This document shows, piece after piece, positions 34,375-42,765 of a stretch of 50,583 nt of DNA; positions within the stretch are counted from its first letter, which is position 1, and every line of letters begins with the position of its first letter. The position numbers and the translations under genes are program-made. The stretch is from Prevotella sp. (GTDB lineage Bacteria; Bacteroidota; Bacteroidia; Bacteroidales; Bacteroidaceae), in the NCBI GenBank assembly GCA_022781445.1, contig JALETQ010000023.1, forward strand, positions 1-50,583, given 5' to 3'. Under the pieces are notes generated by a model, which made no database searches, was not told the origin of the DNA, and saw only the letters and a program-made list of their open reading frames with translations.

Positions 34375-35379
34375 TCAGAACTGTTCTAGGATTTGAATAC
34401 GCTTCTCGGTGTCGGGGTGTGTCGCAAAGAGTGAGTTGAAGAAGTTGAGGAATCCTTGTCCCACGAGTTGGGGATGGACGATGAACAACTGTGCCACGTC
34501 ATCTCTCTTGACCTGTCCCAGACCGGGATTGTCGGATATTTTTCGGAGTGCCGAAGCCAAAGCCAGCGGGTTTCCGCACAATTCCGCTCCACCGGCATCT
34601 GCCATGTATTCGCGTTTGCGCGAAATGGCGAAGCGTGTCAGCAATGTAAACAGATAGGCCACGGCGGTACAAGCCAGCCCTATGAGCATCACGACGATGA
34701 TGGACAGCCCGTTGCCTTTTTCGTCACGGCGGCTATGCCCACCCGATCCAAAGATGAAGGCGTTGTAAATCATGCGCACGGTGAGACTCATGATGGTGGA
34801 TATGATGCCCACGAAGATGATGCTGGTGATGAGCAAACGGGTATCGCGGTTGCGGATGTGGGTCAGCTCATGGGCAATGACACCCTCCAGTTCCTCGTCG
34901 TTGAGCCTGTTGGCAAGTCCTGTCGTGACGGTCACGGTATAGCTCTTTTTGTCGATTCCACTGGCAAAAGCGTTGAGCATCGGGTCATCGATAACGTTGA
35001 TTTGCGGCATATCCATGTTGCAGGCGATGCAGAGATTCTCCACCATATTATATATACGGGGGTTCTCTTGACGACTCAACGGACGCGCACCGGTGGCGTG
35101 TCTGATCATGGTTGAGTTGAAAAGGTAGGAAACTACAAACCAAACGCCCACACCGAGCAACACCCAAGGGATGGTGGTCACGAAGTAGTAGTTGACCGTT
35201 TCGGTGTCGAGTTGGTTTACAAACTCGCCATATTCGTTGTAATACCCGTTGCCGAAGTAATTGACAAGTGCCAAAAATACCCACACCATGCCCAAAATGA
35301 TGGCCGGAAACATCATCAGCAGCAGAATGCTCAGTCGATTGTTCCGCATGATTTGGGCTTGCATTCCTACATATTTCAT
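34375..35379 (-). CDS. M48 family membrane metallopeptidase (HtpX-like)
   Basis: A 334-residue inner-membrane zinc protease. Two membrane helices lie at the N-terminus (LSILLLMMFPAIILGMVWVFLAL and VLLGVGVWFVVSYL) and two more in the middle (LLITSIIFVGIISTIMSL, LSIIVVMLIGLACTAVAYL). The active site is VIAHELTHIRNRD (HExxH), and the third zinc ligand is in REYMADAGGAEL. HtpX-type proteases take part in membrane-protein quality control. It follows lemA by 43 bp, a common pairing. Confidence 0.92.
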   Translation of the reverse strand: MKYVGMQAQIMRNNRLSILLLMMFPAIILGMVWVFLALVNYFGNGYYNEYGEFVNQLDTETVNYYFVTTIPWVLLGVGVWFVVSYLFNSTMIRHATGARPLSRQENPRIYNMVENLCIACNMDMPQINVIDDPMLNAFASGIDKKSYTVTVTTGLANRLNDEELEGVIAHELTHIRNRDTRLLITSIIFVGIISTIMSLTVRMIYNAFIFGSGGHSRRDEKGNGLSIIVVMLIGLACTAVAYLFTLLTRFAISRKREYMADAGGAELCGNPLALASALRKISDNPGLGQVKRDDVAQLFIVHPQLVGQGFLNFFNSLFATHPDTEKRIQILEQF

Positions 35380-35422
35380 CAGCTCTGTGACTTCAAGGAG
35401 TGAAACAAGGGGATGGCTTTCG

Positions 35423-35989
35423 TCAGAATTTTATTTCGGGTGCTTTGTCGAATGCGGCTCTTTCTTCCTGCGGAATCTCGAACATGGGCTCTTTTTTGAA
35501 ACCGAAAATCTTGGCAATGATGTTCGAGGGGAAAGATTCAACGGCGGTATTCAGCTGTCGGGTGGCCGAATTGAAGTTGCGGCGAGTTGCCGAAAGTTTG
35601 TTCTCCACATCGGAAATTTCGCTCTGCAATTGCAAGAAATTTTGATTGGCTTTCAAGTCGGGATAGCTTTCGAGCGACACCTTCAATCCCGCCAAGGCAC
35701 TTGAAAGGTTATTTTCTGCCATGACGGCCTCATTGATTGACTTGGCGTTCATGGCTGCCGCGCGTGCTTCGGTAACCCTTGTCAATACTTCTTTTTCATG
35801 TTGGGCATATCCTTTCACGGTTGCCACAAGCTGTGGAATAAGATCATAGCGCTGTTTGAGCTGAACGTCGATGTTGGCAAATGCGTTCTCTCGTGTGTTG
35901 CGATATGAAACAAGGTTGTTGTAAAGCGAAATCAATACCAATAGCAAGATGATGCCGATGATGATAATAACGATTGCTGTAGTGCTCAT
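35423..35989 (-). CDS. LemA family protein
   Basis: A 188-residue protein with one N-terminal membrane helix (AIVIIIIGIILLLVLISLY) and a long four-helix coiled domain: NNLVSYRNTRENAFANIDVQLKQRYDLIP is the family signature, and YPDLKANQNFLQLQSEISDVENKLSATRRNFN is in the middle. LemA function is unclear; it often accompanies M48 proteases, as here. The start at MSTTAIV (35989) fits the promoter 33 bp upstream; the open frame extends 63 bp further, through the promoter. Confidence 0.92.
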   Translation of the reverse strand: MSTTAIVIIIIGIILLLVLISLYNNLVSYRNTRENAFANIDVQLKQRYDLIPQLVATVKGYAQHEKEVLTRVTEARAAAMNAKSINEAVMAENNLSSALAGLKVSLESYPDLKANQNFLQLQSEISDVENKLSATRRNFNSATRQLNTAVESFPSNIIAKIFGFKKEPMFEIPQEERAAFDKAPEIKF

Positions 35990-36021
35990 GGTGTAATGTT
36001 TTTGTTGTGTTTTGTTTGTTA

Positions 36022-36053
36022 CAAAGTTAGGACTATTTCCCGAACTGCACAAA
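36022..36053 (-). promoter_or_regulatory. Promoter for lemA-htpX-SGNH
   Basis: Minus strand: TTTG (36053-36050), 20 bp, TAACTTTG (36029-36022), a complete consensus. Confidence 0.8.
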
Positions 36054-36204
36054 CGTGCATGGCGTTTTAACTTTGATTATAGACCTGTTTGATAAAATCT
36101 CGCTGTTCATTTGTCTTCCGTCTTAGATGTAACGGTTTCCATAGACTGAAGCTCGAAATCGGGAAAAGCCCGGTTTGGGATCTGTCTTTAGTCCAAGTCG
36201 CTTG

Positions 36205-37461
36205 TCATTTGATATGGAGTTTCACCAATTCTATCTTCGTCATGGTGCGTTTCAGTATTTGGAATTCAAACTTGTCGATGGTCACCACCTCATTGACTTT
36301 GGGAAAACTGCGGTAGTGATGCAGGATGAATCCGCCCACGGTCATGTAGTCGTCGCTTTCGGGAAGGTCTGTTCCGAAAAGGTCGTTTACCTTATCTATC
36401 TCCAAACGCGCCGACATGACATATTCGTCTGCACCTGTCTGTTTGGCGATATACTTCTCGTTGTCGTGTTCATCTTCGATGTCCCCGAAGATTTCTTCCA
36501 CGATGTCTTCGAGTGTCACCAGTCCGCTGGTGCCGCCAAACTCGTCGACGACGATGGCCATTGATTTCTTTTGCTGCAGAAAAATCTTCATGAGTTTCTG
36601 GGCAGCCATCGTCTCCGGCACGTAAGGCATGGTACGGACGTATTGCTTCCAGTCCTTGGGATTGCGGAACATCTCGGACGAATGGACATAGCCCACTACG
36701 TGATCGATGTCTTCGTCGTAGACAATGATCTTGGAATTGCCGCTCTCGATGAACATCTGCAACAACTCATTGACTTGGCTGCTTTGCTCAACGGCATTGA
36801 TTTCTGTGCGCGGAATCATGCAGTCTCTGACCTTCCGGTCAACGAAATCGAGCGCATTCTGGAAGATTTTTACCTCTTCGTCGATGTCATCTTCGTTGCT
36901 TGCATTGTCTATCCCGCTTTGGACAAGGTGGTCGAGATCCACTTTTGTGAAGCTCTCAACGTCTTTCTTGTCGACCATTTTCATGCCTGTCAGCCTCAGG
37001 AAGATGCGCGACAGGAAGGTGGCAAACTTGGAGATGGGCCACAGAAGTACATAAAAAATGAAAGCCGGAACGGCAAAAAAAGACAACAATCGGTTGGGAC
37101 TGCTCTTGAAAAGTATTTTGGGAATGAACTCGCCCGTAAACAATACGATGATGGTGGACAGCAAAGTGTCGGCCGGAACACGCAGCTCTTCGTTGAGATG
37201 GCTGAAGAGTGTGGAGTCGAAAAGGCGGGCAAAGAAGATACCATAGAGTACCAATACGATGTTGTTGCCTACCAACATGGTGCTCACGAAGTTGTTCGGA
37301 TGCTTATAGAACAGCGAAATGCACCATTGGGCGGGCCCTCCCTTGTTCTTGTCCATTTCCGCTCGCATCCGATTACTTGACACAAAGGCAATCTCCATGC
37401 CAGAGAAGAAAGCCGATAATATCATCGTTATCAATATGCCGATGGCAAGATGGGTAATCAT
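36205..37461 (-). CDS. CNNM/CBS/CorC-domain membrane protein
   Basis: A 418-residue paralogue of the GldE-like protein at 30121. It has a CNNM membrane region (LAIGILITMILSAFFSGMEIAFVSSNR), a CBS pair (DCMIPRTEINAVEQSSQV and MAIVVDEFGGTSGLVTLEDIVEEIFGDI) and a C-terminal CorC domain (YMTVGGFILHHY, KFEFQILKRTMTKIELVKLHI). Such proteins are linked to Mg/Co efflux or ion tolerance. Its start overlaps the lptC stop (ATGA), so translation is coupled, and it ends the OMP-lptC-CNNM operon. The reason for pairing with lptC is not clear. Confidence 0.9.
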   Translation of the reverse strand: MITHLAIGILITMILSAFFSGMEIAFVSSNRMRAEMDKNKGGPAQWCISLFYKHPNNFVSTMLVGNNIVLVLYGIFFARLFDSTLFSHLNEELRVPADTLLSTIIVLFTGEFIPKILFKSSPNRLLSFFAVPAFIFYVLLWPISKFATFLSRIFLRLTGMKMVDKKDVESFTKVDLDHLVQSGIDNASNEDDIDEEVKIFQNALDFVDRKVRDCMIPRTEINAVEQSSQVNELLQMFIESGNSKIIVYDEDIDHVVGYVHSSEMFRNPKDWKQYVRTMPYVPETMAAQKLMKIFLQQKKSMAIVVDEFGGTSGLVTLEDIVEEIFGDIEDEHDNEKYIAKQTGADEYVMSARLEIDKVNDLFGTDLPESDDYMTVGGFILHHYRSFPKVNEVVTIDKFEFQILKRTMTKIELVKLHIK

Positions 37462-38156
37462 AACTCTTTCAGTAAGGGAATGGTTTGCGGTGATTTCTTG
37501 GGCAAAGGGCTTTGTCTTTGGCGGCCCGTCTGCATGGATGAGTCGCGTTCGACTGCCGTCATGGTGTCGCGCGGACTGCTGTCAATGTCGCCTTTTTCAA
37601 ACGAACCTTTGGTGTTTGACACATAATAGCGGGTCATGCGCTCGTCGCTCTTGAAGTAACGCCCTTCCAATCGTCTTTCGGGGGTGATGAGACGGGAATA
37701 TTTGTTCGACCAAAGCTCGTGGCTGTTTTGGTCCCAGTACAGTTCTTCGCCGATGAAGTTCAGTCCGTTTTTGGTCAGAATGCGCACCCGCCCGCGCAAT
37801 TCCCATCGTCTTAACTTGTCGTAATAGTAAGCCGTATCGCAGATGATGTATGAAAAGACGTGGAATTGTTCATTGAATTGGGAGAGGAAAACACCCTTGT
37901 CGAAGATCCATCGCGACGGATTTCGGTTGGGACTCACCTCCCATCGTTCGGTGACAATACGATACTTCACCACCCCCGAGTCGGAGATGAGCGTATTGAC
38001 ACCGTAGGTTGTCATTACGGCCACGGAGTCTTTGTCGTATATGGCGGGTGCCGTCCTTACTTTCTCTTGCGAGCAGGCATAGAGGATGAGTGCCGAAACG
38101 AGCAACAGTGCCCACTTTCCCAATGACGGAACAGGATATGTCTTGATGGTTTTCAA
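37458..38156 (-). CDS. lptC: LPS export protein LptC
   Basis: LptC passes LPS from the LptB2FG transporter to the periplasmic bridge. The 232-residue protein has an N-terminal membrane helix and a lipobox-like ILYAC (C28), then an OstA/LptC beta-jellyroll: TLISDSGVVKYRIVTERWEV, WIFDKGVFLSQF and LTKNGLNFIGEELYWDQ. The C-terminal 45 residues are hydrophilic and low-complexity. E. coli LptC is anchored by a helix; this one may be a lipoprotein. Its stop overlaps the next gene; the OMP gene upstream ends 14 bp before it. Confidence 0.88.
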   Translation of the reverse strand: MKTIKTYPVPSLGKWALLLVSALILYACSQEKVRTAPAIYDKDSVAVMTTYGVNTLISDSGVVKYRIVTERWEVSPNRNPSRWIFDKGVFLSQFNEQFHVFSYIICDTAYYYDKLRRWELRGRVRILTKNGLNFIGEELYWDQNSHELWSNKYSRLITPERRLEGRYFKSDERMTRYYVSNTKGSFEKGDIDSSPRDTMTAVERDSSMQTGRQRQSPLPKKSPQTIPLLKEL

Positions 38157-38170
38157 CCTCCTTCTAACGC

Positions 38171-39466
38171 TTATTCAAACTTCCATTTTTGGAACCATCG
38201 CTCATTGAACGTCAGGCCGATGTTGATGCGGAAAGTGTTGTCGGTGAGCAATCCCGGTGCAGACTGACGCATCCACTGGGCCGAAATGTTGAGAAAGGAG
38301 CGGTTGTTGTAGCTGTTGACGATGGGAATGCCGAAACCGGCACTCACGCTCAACTCCTTGGGACCGTCGGCACCGTTGACCTTATAGTAGGAGCCGGTGT
38401 AGGAAACACCGGCACGGTATTGGATGCGATCAAAGAATTTACGACCCCGTTCGTCCTTGCAGTAACGTCCGCCGATGTTGATTTTCTGACGGTCCTTGAA
38501 GTAATCGTTGTTCAGAACATACTGCGGTTGTCCGTTGGTGTACCTGAATTCGGGGAAGCCCACGTCCCGATACTTCTGCAAGGTGTAGTCCACGCCCACT
38601 TTCCAGCGGTCGCGATGATTCCATGAGATGCCTGCCCCGAAGGTGTGGGGCAGCTTCATGGTGCCGTTGAACGCATAGGTCGTGGTGTCGGCGATGGCTG
38701 TCTGCGGATTGATGGAGATGAACTTGCTCTCGGGTTTGTCGTTCATGGAGTGTCCGAGACCATAGGTCAGGCCGATGATGAGTTGGTCTTTCTTGGTTAC
38801 TTGGGCGGCATATTGCAAGCCGAAATCTACCTTGTAGTCGGCAACATCTATCTCATAAAATTTCGATACGGTGTTGATATATGAGTCGCTGTACGAATTG
38901 ACGGCCGAACGCTCGAACCCTCCCCAGATATAAGAAGCGTTGACACCTACCGACAAGCCTTTGACAAACTGCCAGCCCATGCCGACATACATCTGGTGCA
39001 AGCCGCCGCTGCCTTTGTAGGTGTTGGTAAAGGTGGTGCCGTTGGTGTCGCCGATGCTGCCCGTCGTGGCGTAATTGTATCCCACATTGGTGAAGGGAAT
39101 GAGGCCGAAGCTCAGTCCCACGTTCTTGAAAAGGCGCAATCCTGCAACGGCATATTCGAAATTGGCGTTCTTGGCATTCAGGCTTATGCCGTTTTCCTTG
39201 AAGTTCGAGAGTTGTCCCGACACGCCGACATCGAAGAGAAACATGGTGGAATCCATTGCCGAATAGGATGCCGGATTGATAAAATTGACCTGATTGTGTT
39301 CGCGAAAACCTATTCCCACGCCATTCATGCCTCGATTAAAACCTCCGGTCTGGTCGGAATGCAATCCCCATCCATATTGGCTGTAGGGAGAATGGGTACC
39401 GCTTTGTGCCACTGCCGCCAAAGAAAGGAACGACAGGTACAAAGCCGAATATAATCTTTTCATCAT
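38171..39466 (-). CDS. Outer-membrane beta-barrel protein (OmpP1/FadL-like)
   Basis: A 431-residue barrel protein with a signal peptide (LYSALYLSFLSLAAVAQ). SPYSQYGWG, NFINPASYSAMDSTMFLFDVG and GFIPFTNVGYNYA-like segments match the FadL/OmpP1 type found before lptC in Bacteroidetes. Strands continue to the terminal NIGLTFNERWFQKWKFE. Substrate unknown; fatty-acid or other hydrophobic-compound passage is only a family-level guess. It leads an operon with lptC and a CNNM protein. A promoter about 240 bp upstream gives a long leader that contains one dispersed repeat. Confidence 0.85.
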   Translation of the reverse strand: MMKRLYSALYLSFLSLAAVAQSGTHSPYSQYGWGLHSDQTGGFNRGMNGVGIGFREHNQVNFINPASYSAMDSTMFLFDVGVSGQLSNFKENGISLNAKNANFEYAVAGLRLFKNVGLSFGLIPFTNVGYNYATTGSIGDTNGTTFTNTYKGSGGLHQMYVGMGWQFVKGLSVGVNASYIWGGFERSAVNSYSDSYINTVSKFYEIDVADYKVDFGLQYAAQVTKKDQLIIGLTYGLGHSMNDKPESKFISINPQTAIADTTTYAFNGTMKLPHTFGAGISWNHRDRWKVGVDYTLQKYRDVGFPEFRYTNGQPQYVLNNDYFKDRQKINIGGRYCKDERGRKFFDRIQYRAGVSYTGSYYKVNGADGPKELSVSAGFGIPIVNSYNNRSFLNISAQWMRQSAPGLLTDNTFRINIGLTFNERWFQKWKFE

Positions 39467-39496
39467 AAAAATGTTTGTCTATTCAAAAGAGTTCGT

Positions 39497-39519
39497 CTTA
39501 ACCCCCAACCGGTCATCCG
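39497..39519 (+). repeat. Dispersed intergenic motif, copy in the OMP leader
   Basis: Reads TTAACCCCCAACCGGTCATC, a good match to AACCSnAAnCGGTCATnA. It lies 30-53 bp upstream of the OMP start, inside the predicted leader RNA (antisense orientation). Confidence 0.6.
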
Positions 39520-39707
39520 GCCGCCCGGTTTTACTTTTGTGCTGTTTTCGAGCTTTCCGACGGTGTCTCGCCCGCCTGTCGGCATCTTGTTTGCCGCTCG
39601 GTCATGCCGTAATTCGGCCGTTCCCCTGACAAACCGACACACCGTCAGCCCGACAGCTGAACAATACCGGTTCGGTCTCTGATGAGAGATGTGGGTTAAA
39701 CAGAGTG

Positions 39708-39738
39708 CAAAGATGGGTAAAATTTCCGAAATATGCAA
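39708..39738 (-). promoter_or_regulatory. Promoter for the OMP-lptC operon
   Basis: Minus strand: TTG (39738-39736), 20 bp, CATCTTTG (39715-39708). The first base of the -7 box deviates (C for T). It is 240 bp upstream of the start codon; the region 39467-39917 has no other recognisable feature except the dispersed motif. Confidence 0.5.
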
Positions 39739-39917
39739 GTTACGACAAAGGTCATTTTGATTTCAAACATAAATTAATAGTTCTCCGCCACGGCCGTATC
39801 CGTTTTCTTTGTTCCCGGAATGACCCGATTCCCGGCGTAAAGATGTGTCGGGTTTGCAGTCCGCCATGTCCTTGATTAACATGTGATTCGTTATGGAGTC
39901 ATTTGGCAGATTGTCTT

Positions 39918-40808
39918 TTAGTTTCCTATGTCTGTCAGTCTTACCCACGGATGGCGTGGCAAGGGTTGGAAGTACACCGTGCGACTGACAAGAGTCGTGT
40001 CGGGCAATCTTCTGAATTTCATCTTTGCTCGGTCTGTTTTGTTCTCGACGGACTCGAAATATAGTGATTTCGTCCATACCGGTTTGAATTTGCCGTTTCC
40101 CCAAATGGGATTGTCCGTGAGTCTTCGGTGTGACAGCTTTTCGGATAACGCAGGTGCACAATACGCACGCAGTAAACTGTCGATGACGGTTTGGGACGGA
40201 TAGGGTAATGAGATTTCGTGCATGTATATAGCAAAAAAACAGGAGATGGCAGATGTGGATGAATCGATTTCTTCTCCCATACAGTCTGTCAGATAGTACT
40301 CGGATACAGAACAAGATGGAGAGAAAGCCAGTATTTTTCCCAAGCAGTTGTCGGTTTCGGGTTCGCAAACATACATTTCAAGATAACAGGTAGTGGGTGA
40401 GAAAAACACGTCGGGCAAGTTGTTGAACATGAATTCTGTGCCATCCGTCTTTCCCGAATGGCTTTTCGGTGTGATCACTTTATCCTTAATAATACGCTTT
40501 CCGTCCTTTGTAATATTGATGCGTAAGGCATATACTGCGTATTGTGTGTTGCCATTGTCGTACTTGTCTTTATATACGGTTCCGTCATAAAATTCCTCCA
40601 TTGTGAGATGCCATCCGTCATGAACGGTATCTATCGACTCGGGTTTGTTGGCAAACGAGGTTTCGTTGATAGACTGTTGCGGGCTTTTTGTCAAACCTTT
40701 GTGGGGGACGGAGTCTTCTGAGAGATTATTATGTGTCTCGTTTCTTGTGCTGTTGCAGGCGGATAGGAAGCTGCATATAAAAATAAAGAGAAGTAATCGG
40801 TTCATCAT
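39918..40808 (-). CDS. Putative lipoprotein of unknown function
   Basis: A 296-residue protein beginning with a lipoprotein signal (LLLFIFICSFLSAC, Cys18). A Ser/Asn/Glu-rich linker of about 40 residues follows, then two parts: a beta-rich part (DGWHLTMEEFYDGTVYKDK, YAVYALRINITKDGKRIIKD) and a helical/beta part (YPSQTVIDSLLRAYCAPALSE, DNPIWGNGKFKPVWTKSLYF) that ends in SRTVYFQPLPRHPWVRLTDIGN. I do not recognise the family. By eye it is richer in A+T than its neighbours and is isolated between two repeat-bearing gaps, so recent acquisition is possible. A full consensus promoter precedes it. Confidence 0.82.
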   Translation of the reverse strand: MMNRLLLFIFICSFLSACNSTRNETHNNLSEDSVPHKGLTKSPQQSINETSFANKPESIDTVHDGWHLTMEEFYDGTVYKDKYDNGNTQYAVYALRINITKDGKRIIKDKVITPKSHSGKTDGTEFMFNNLPDVFFSPTTCYLEMYVCEPETDNCLGKILAFSPSCSVSEYYLTDCMGEEIDSSTSAISCFFAIYMHEISLPYPSQTVIDSLLRAYCAPALSEKLSHRRLTDNPIWGNGKFKPVWTKSLYFESVENKTDRAKMKFRRLPDTTLVSRTVYFQPLPRHPWVRLTDIGN

Positions 40809-40834
40809 GCGTGTTTGTATGGTTCATGACGGTG

Positions 40835-40865
40835 CAAATTTACAGCTTCTTTCTCCATGGACAAA
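40835..40865 (-). promoter_or_regulatory. Promoter for the lipoprotein gene
   Basis: Minus strand: TTTG (40865-40862), 19 bp, TAAATTTG (40842-40835), 27 bp upstream of the start. Confidence 0.72.
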
Positions 40866-41221
40866 GCTCGCTGTATTCAATTGTCTCGGTGCATATACTG
40901 CTCTCGGAGTGGCAACTTTGTTTGGCTCTTTGCCGTCTTCGTGACGAACAAATGGCAGTCGGTTGCTCACTTTATGGGTGAATGATGGGGCTGTATGGTG
41001 GTCTTCTGATAATATATTATGGTAAAGACGAGTAAGGATTGTATGTGAAGTTCAATATGTCTTCAGAACTTTTTTTGTACTACTCGGTTGCTTGCCGGCT
41101 TTGTTTCCGGTTGGGCGGTGGCGAAGCGAGTTTCGTTAGAATACACGGACAGTCAAAACGTCGCAATGGGACGAGACCGGATGAAAAGTGTTCTGAACAA
41201 TATGTTCTATCGGGCGAAATG

Positions 41222-41247
41222 GCATGATGACCGGATTGGGTGAAAAC
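41222..41247 (-). repeat. Dispersed intergenic motif, inverted copy
   Basis: The minus strand reads TTCACCCAATCCGGTCATCA, close to the AACCSnAAnCGGTCATnA consensus. It lies 110 bp from cassette D. Confidence 0.55.
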
Positions 41248-41357
41248 GTGAAGGCTAAACGGAAAGATGAAGAGGCCATGGAGGCGTGATGAAAAACCGA
41301 TTAAGGGCGTGATATTGACCACGAGGGTTCTCTTTCGTCAATACCGGTTGCATGGCC

Positions 41358-41445
41358 GTCATGCAAAACCTGCCCTTTCATGTCGCAAAACCTGCCCTTT
41401 CATGTCGCAAGACCTGCCCTTTCGCAAAGCAAAAGTTGCCCTTTT
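41358..41445 (-). repeat. 22-bp phased cassette D (four units, inverted)
   Basis: On the minus strand, units start at 41445, 41423, 41401 and 41379: AAAAGGGCAACTTTTG, GAAAGGGCAGGTCTTG, GAAAGGGCAGGTTTTG and GAAAGGGCAGGTTTTG. The second and third share the 6-nt tail CGACAT, so one of them is probably a recent duplication. This is the only cassette of the five in reverse orientation. It lies in the 1.5-kb gene-free region 40809-42334. Confidence 0.85.
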
Positions 41446-41603
41446 GCAAACGCATCGGTACAAAGTGTCCTATGTGTCTGAATGCCGGTGTTTTGAAAAT
41501 GCTGTCGGATTCCGAACAGTTTTTGTCCGGTTATCGACCGGATTCTGATGGCTGGTGCGGGCGAAACGGGACAGATGGAAGATTGATTGTCGGCAACGGA
41601 CAT

Positions 41604-41666
41604 AAAAAAAGGAGTACCGCTGTACTCCAATCTCTGTTAACCTTAAATCTAATACTATGAAAAACA
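41604..41666 (-). ncRNA. Putative small RNA of about 63 nt
   Basis: A promoter (41672-41702) and a Rho-independent terminator are only about 60 bp apart with no room for a protein. The terminator is a 7-bp stem (41611-41617 with 41622-41628), a 4-nt loop and seven T on the minus strand (41610-41604). The body between is AU-rich and contains AUUAGAUUUAAGGUUAACAG. I have a vague memory of similar cassettes in other Bacteroidales but cannot name a family. Confidence 0.6.
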
Positions 41667-41671
41667 CATTG

Positions 41672-41702
41672 CAAAGATAGCGTTATGTTTGCTTATTTGC
41701 AA
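41672..41702 (-). promoter_or_regulatory. Promoter of the putative small RNA
   Basis: Minus strand: TTG (41702-41700), 20 bp, TATCTTTG (41679-41672), a perfect match to the lineage consensus. Confidence 0.75.
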
Positions 41703-42074
41703 CAAAACAGAACATAATGATTGGTATTTTATATTTTTCTTGACATAAATCAACTTTCCGGATGCTTTTCTTTCAAATTGCAGATGCTTTGCCGACATGA
41801 AACAAGACATTTTGTAAAGGCTGTAAAGATATTCTTGATGTGTGCAGAAGGCGGATAAAAAAATGACAAGATGTCGGGAAACAGATGGTAATCGGGGCGT
41901 TGCAAACCGGTCATCCCACTCCGAAGGGGTAATGTTCGTTCATCGGTCGCTTGGGGTATCGGTTGGTCGCAGACGTTGCAGACTACGCTAAAACATGCCG
42001 GTAGGCAAGTGTCAGAAAGCTGAAGGCAACAGACGGGAAGTGTCATCAATGGTATGGCGTGTCGGATAAAACGG

Positions 42075-42099
42075 TTTGATGACCGATTTGGGTTAAAAG
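42075..42099 (-). repeat. Dispersed intergenic motif, inverted copy
   Basis: The minus strand reads TTAACCCAAATCGGTCATCA, near-consensus. It lies upstream of the HU gene. A shorter related core (GCAAACCGGTCATCCC) is at 41902-41917. A hairpin with a short T-run at 42137-42158 on the plus strand has no gene before it. Nothing else is evident between 41703 and 42266. Confidence 0.6.
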
Positions 42100-42266
42100 A
42101 AAGGTCGAAACTGAAGTGCCGCAAATAGCCGACGTGAGTGCCTTTCGGAGGCACTTTTGAAGGGGTGGAACTATAATTCTGTGGAAATAAGGTAGTTCTA
42201 CAGGCAATTTGCGGCTCGATTATGCAAAAAAAGCGAAATATATTTCCTGTTCACATCAAAAACTCG

Positions 42267-42274
42267 TATATTTG
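42267..42274 (+). promoter_or_regulatory. Promoter -7 element for the HU gene
   Basis: TATATTTG matches TAnnTTTG, 60 bp before the HU ATG. The -33 region is not clear. Confidence 0.5.
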
Positions 42275-42334
42275 CACGTCCTTAAGACAGGCACTATTAT
42301 ATTGTACACAAAAATCACATAAAAGTTCAAGACA

Positions 42335-42613
42335 ATGACTAAAGCAGACATTATCAACGAGATTTCCAATCAGACCGGACTTCCTAAAAAAGACGTTTCT
42401 GCATCGGTGGAGGCACTGATGGAAGTAATCAAAGGCAGTTTGTTGAGGAAAGAAAATGTTTATCTCCGCGGGTTCGGAAGTTTTATTATCAAGCACAGAG
42501 CGGAAAAAACGGCCCGCAACATTTCCAAAAACACAACCATCACCATCGCTGCGCACGATTTTCCCGGTTTTAAGCCTGCTAAAAGCTTCATCAGCAAGAT
42601 GAAGGGAGAGTAA
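42335..42613 (+). CDS. HU/IHF family DNA-binding protein
   Basis: A 92-residue nucleoid protein that bends DNA as a dimer. It has the helical N-terminal half (TKADIINEISNQTGLPKKDVSASVEALMEVIKGSL), the GFGSFIIKHRAEKTARN turn and the DNA-binding beta-arm. The tip reads NISKNTTITIAAHDFPGFKPAKSF; the arm lacks the usual RNPxTG and is closer to the IHF-like variants of Bacteroidetes. It precedes a 29-residue mS38-like protein and RNase G in the same direction. Confidence 0.92.
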   Translation: MTKADIINEISNQTGLPKKDVSASVEALMEVIKGSLLRKENVYLRGFGSFIIKHRAEKTARNISKNTTITIAAHDFPGFKPAKSFISKMKGE

Positions 42614-42675
42614 ACAGCCTTGATAACCAAAGACGACAATCATCAATAATATTCACTTAATAAACACTTGAAAAT

Positions 42676-42765
42676 ATGCCAAACGGAAAAAAGAAAAAGG
42701 GTCACAAGATGGCTACGCACAAGCGTAAGAAGAGATTAAGAAAGAACAGACACAAGAGCAAGTAA
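42676..42765 (+). CDS. Small basic AURKAIP1/COX24 (mS38)-like protein, 29 aa
   Basis: The sequence MPNGKKKKGHKMATHKRKKR, then LRKNRHKSK, is a 29-residue, strongly basic protein. It fits the AURKAIP1/COX24 C-terminal family (mitochondrial ribosomal protein mS38), whose KxxxHKxxKRxxKxR pattern is clear. In Bacteroidetes it is a conserved tiny gene next to HU and RNase G, probably a ribosomal component. The call rests on sequence pattern and memory; the gene is easily missed because of its length. It starts 62 bp after the HU stop. Confidence 0.82.
   Translation: MPNGKKKKGHKMATHKRKKRLRKNRHKSK

Noticed and set aside
41267..41660. Short open frames in the gene-free region near cassette D
   Set aside because: They read through the repeats and the small-RNA terminator; composition is not protein-like.
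41750..42154. 134-codon minus-strand frame upstream of the small RNA
   Set aside because: Cys/Pro/His-rich with no domain pattern; it covers a dispersed motif and a hairpin.
42137..42158. Plus-strand terminator-like hairpin
   Set aside because: Short T-run and no gene or promoter before it that I can find; kept only as a note.
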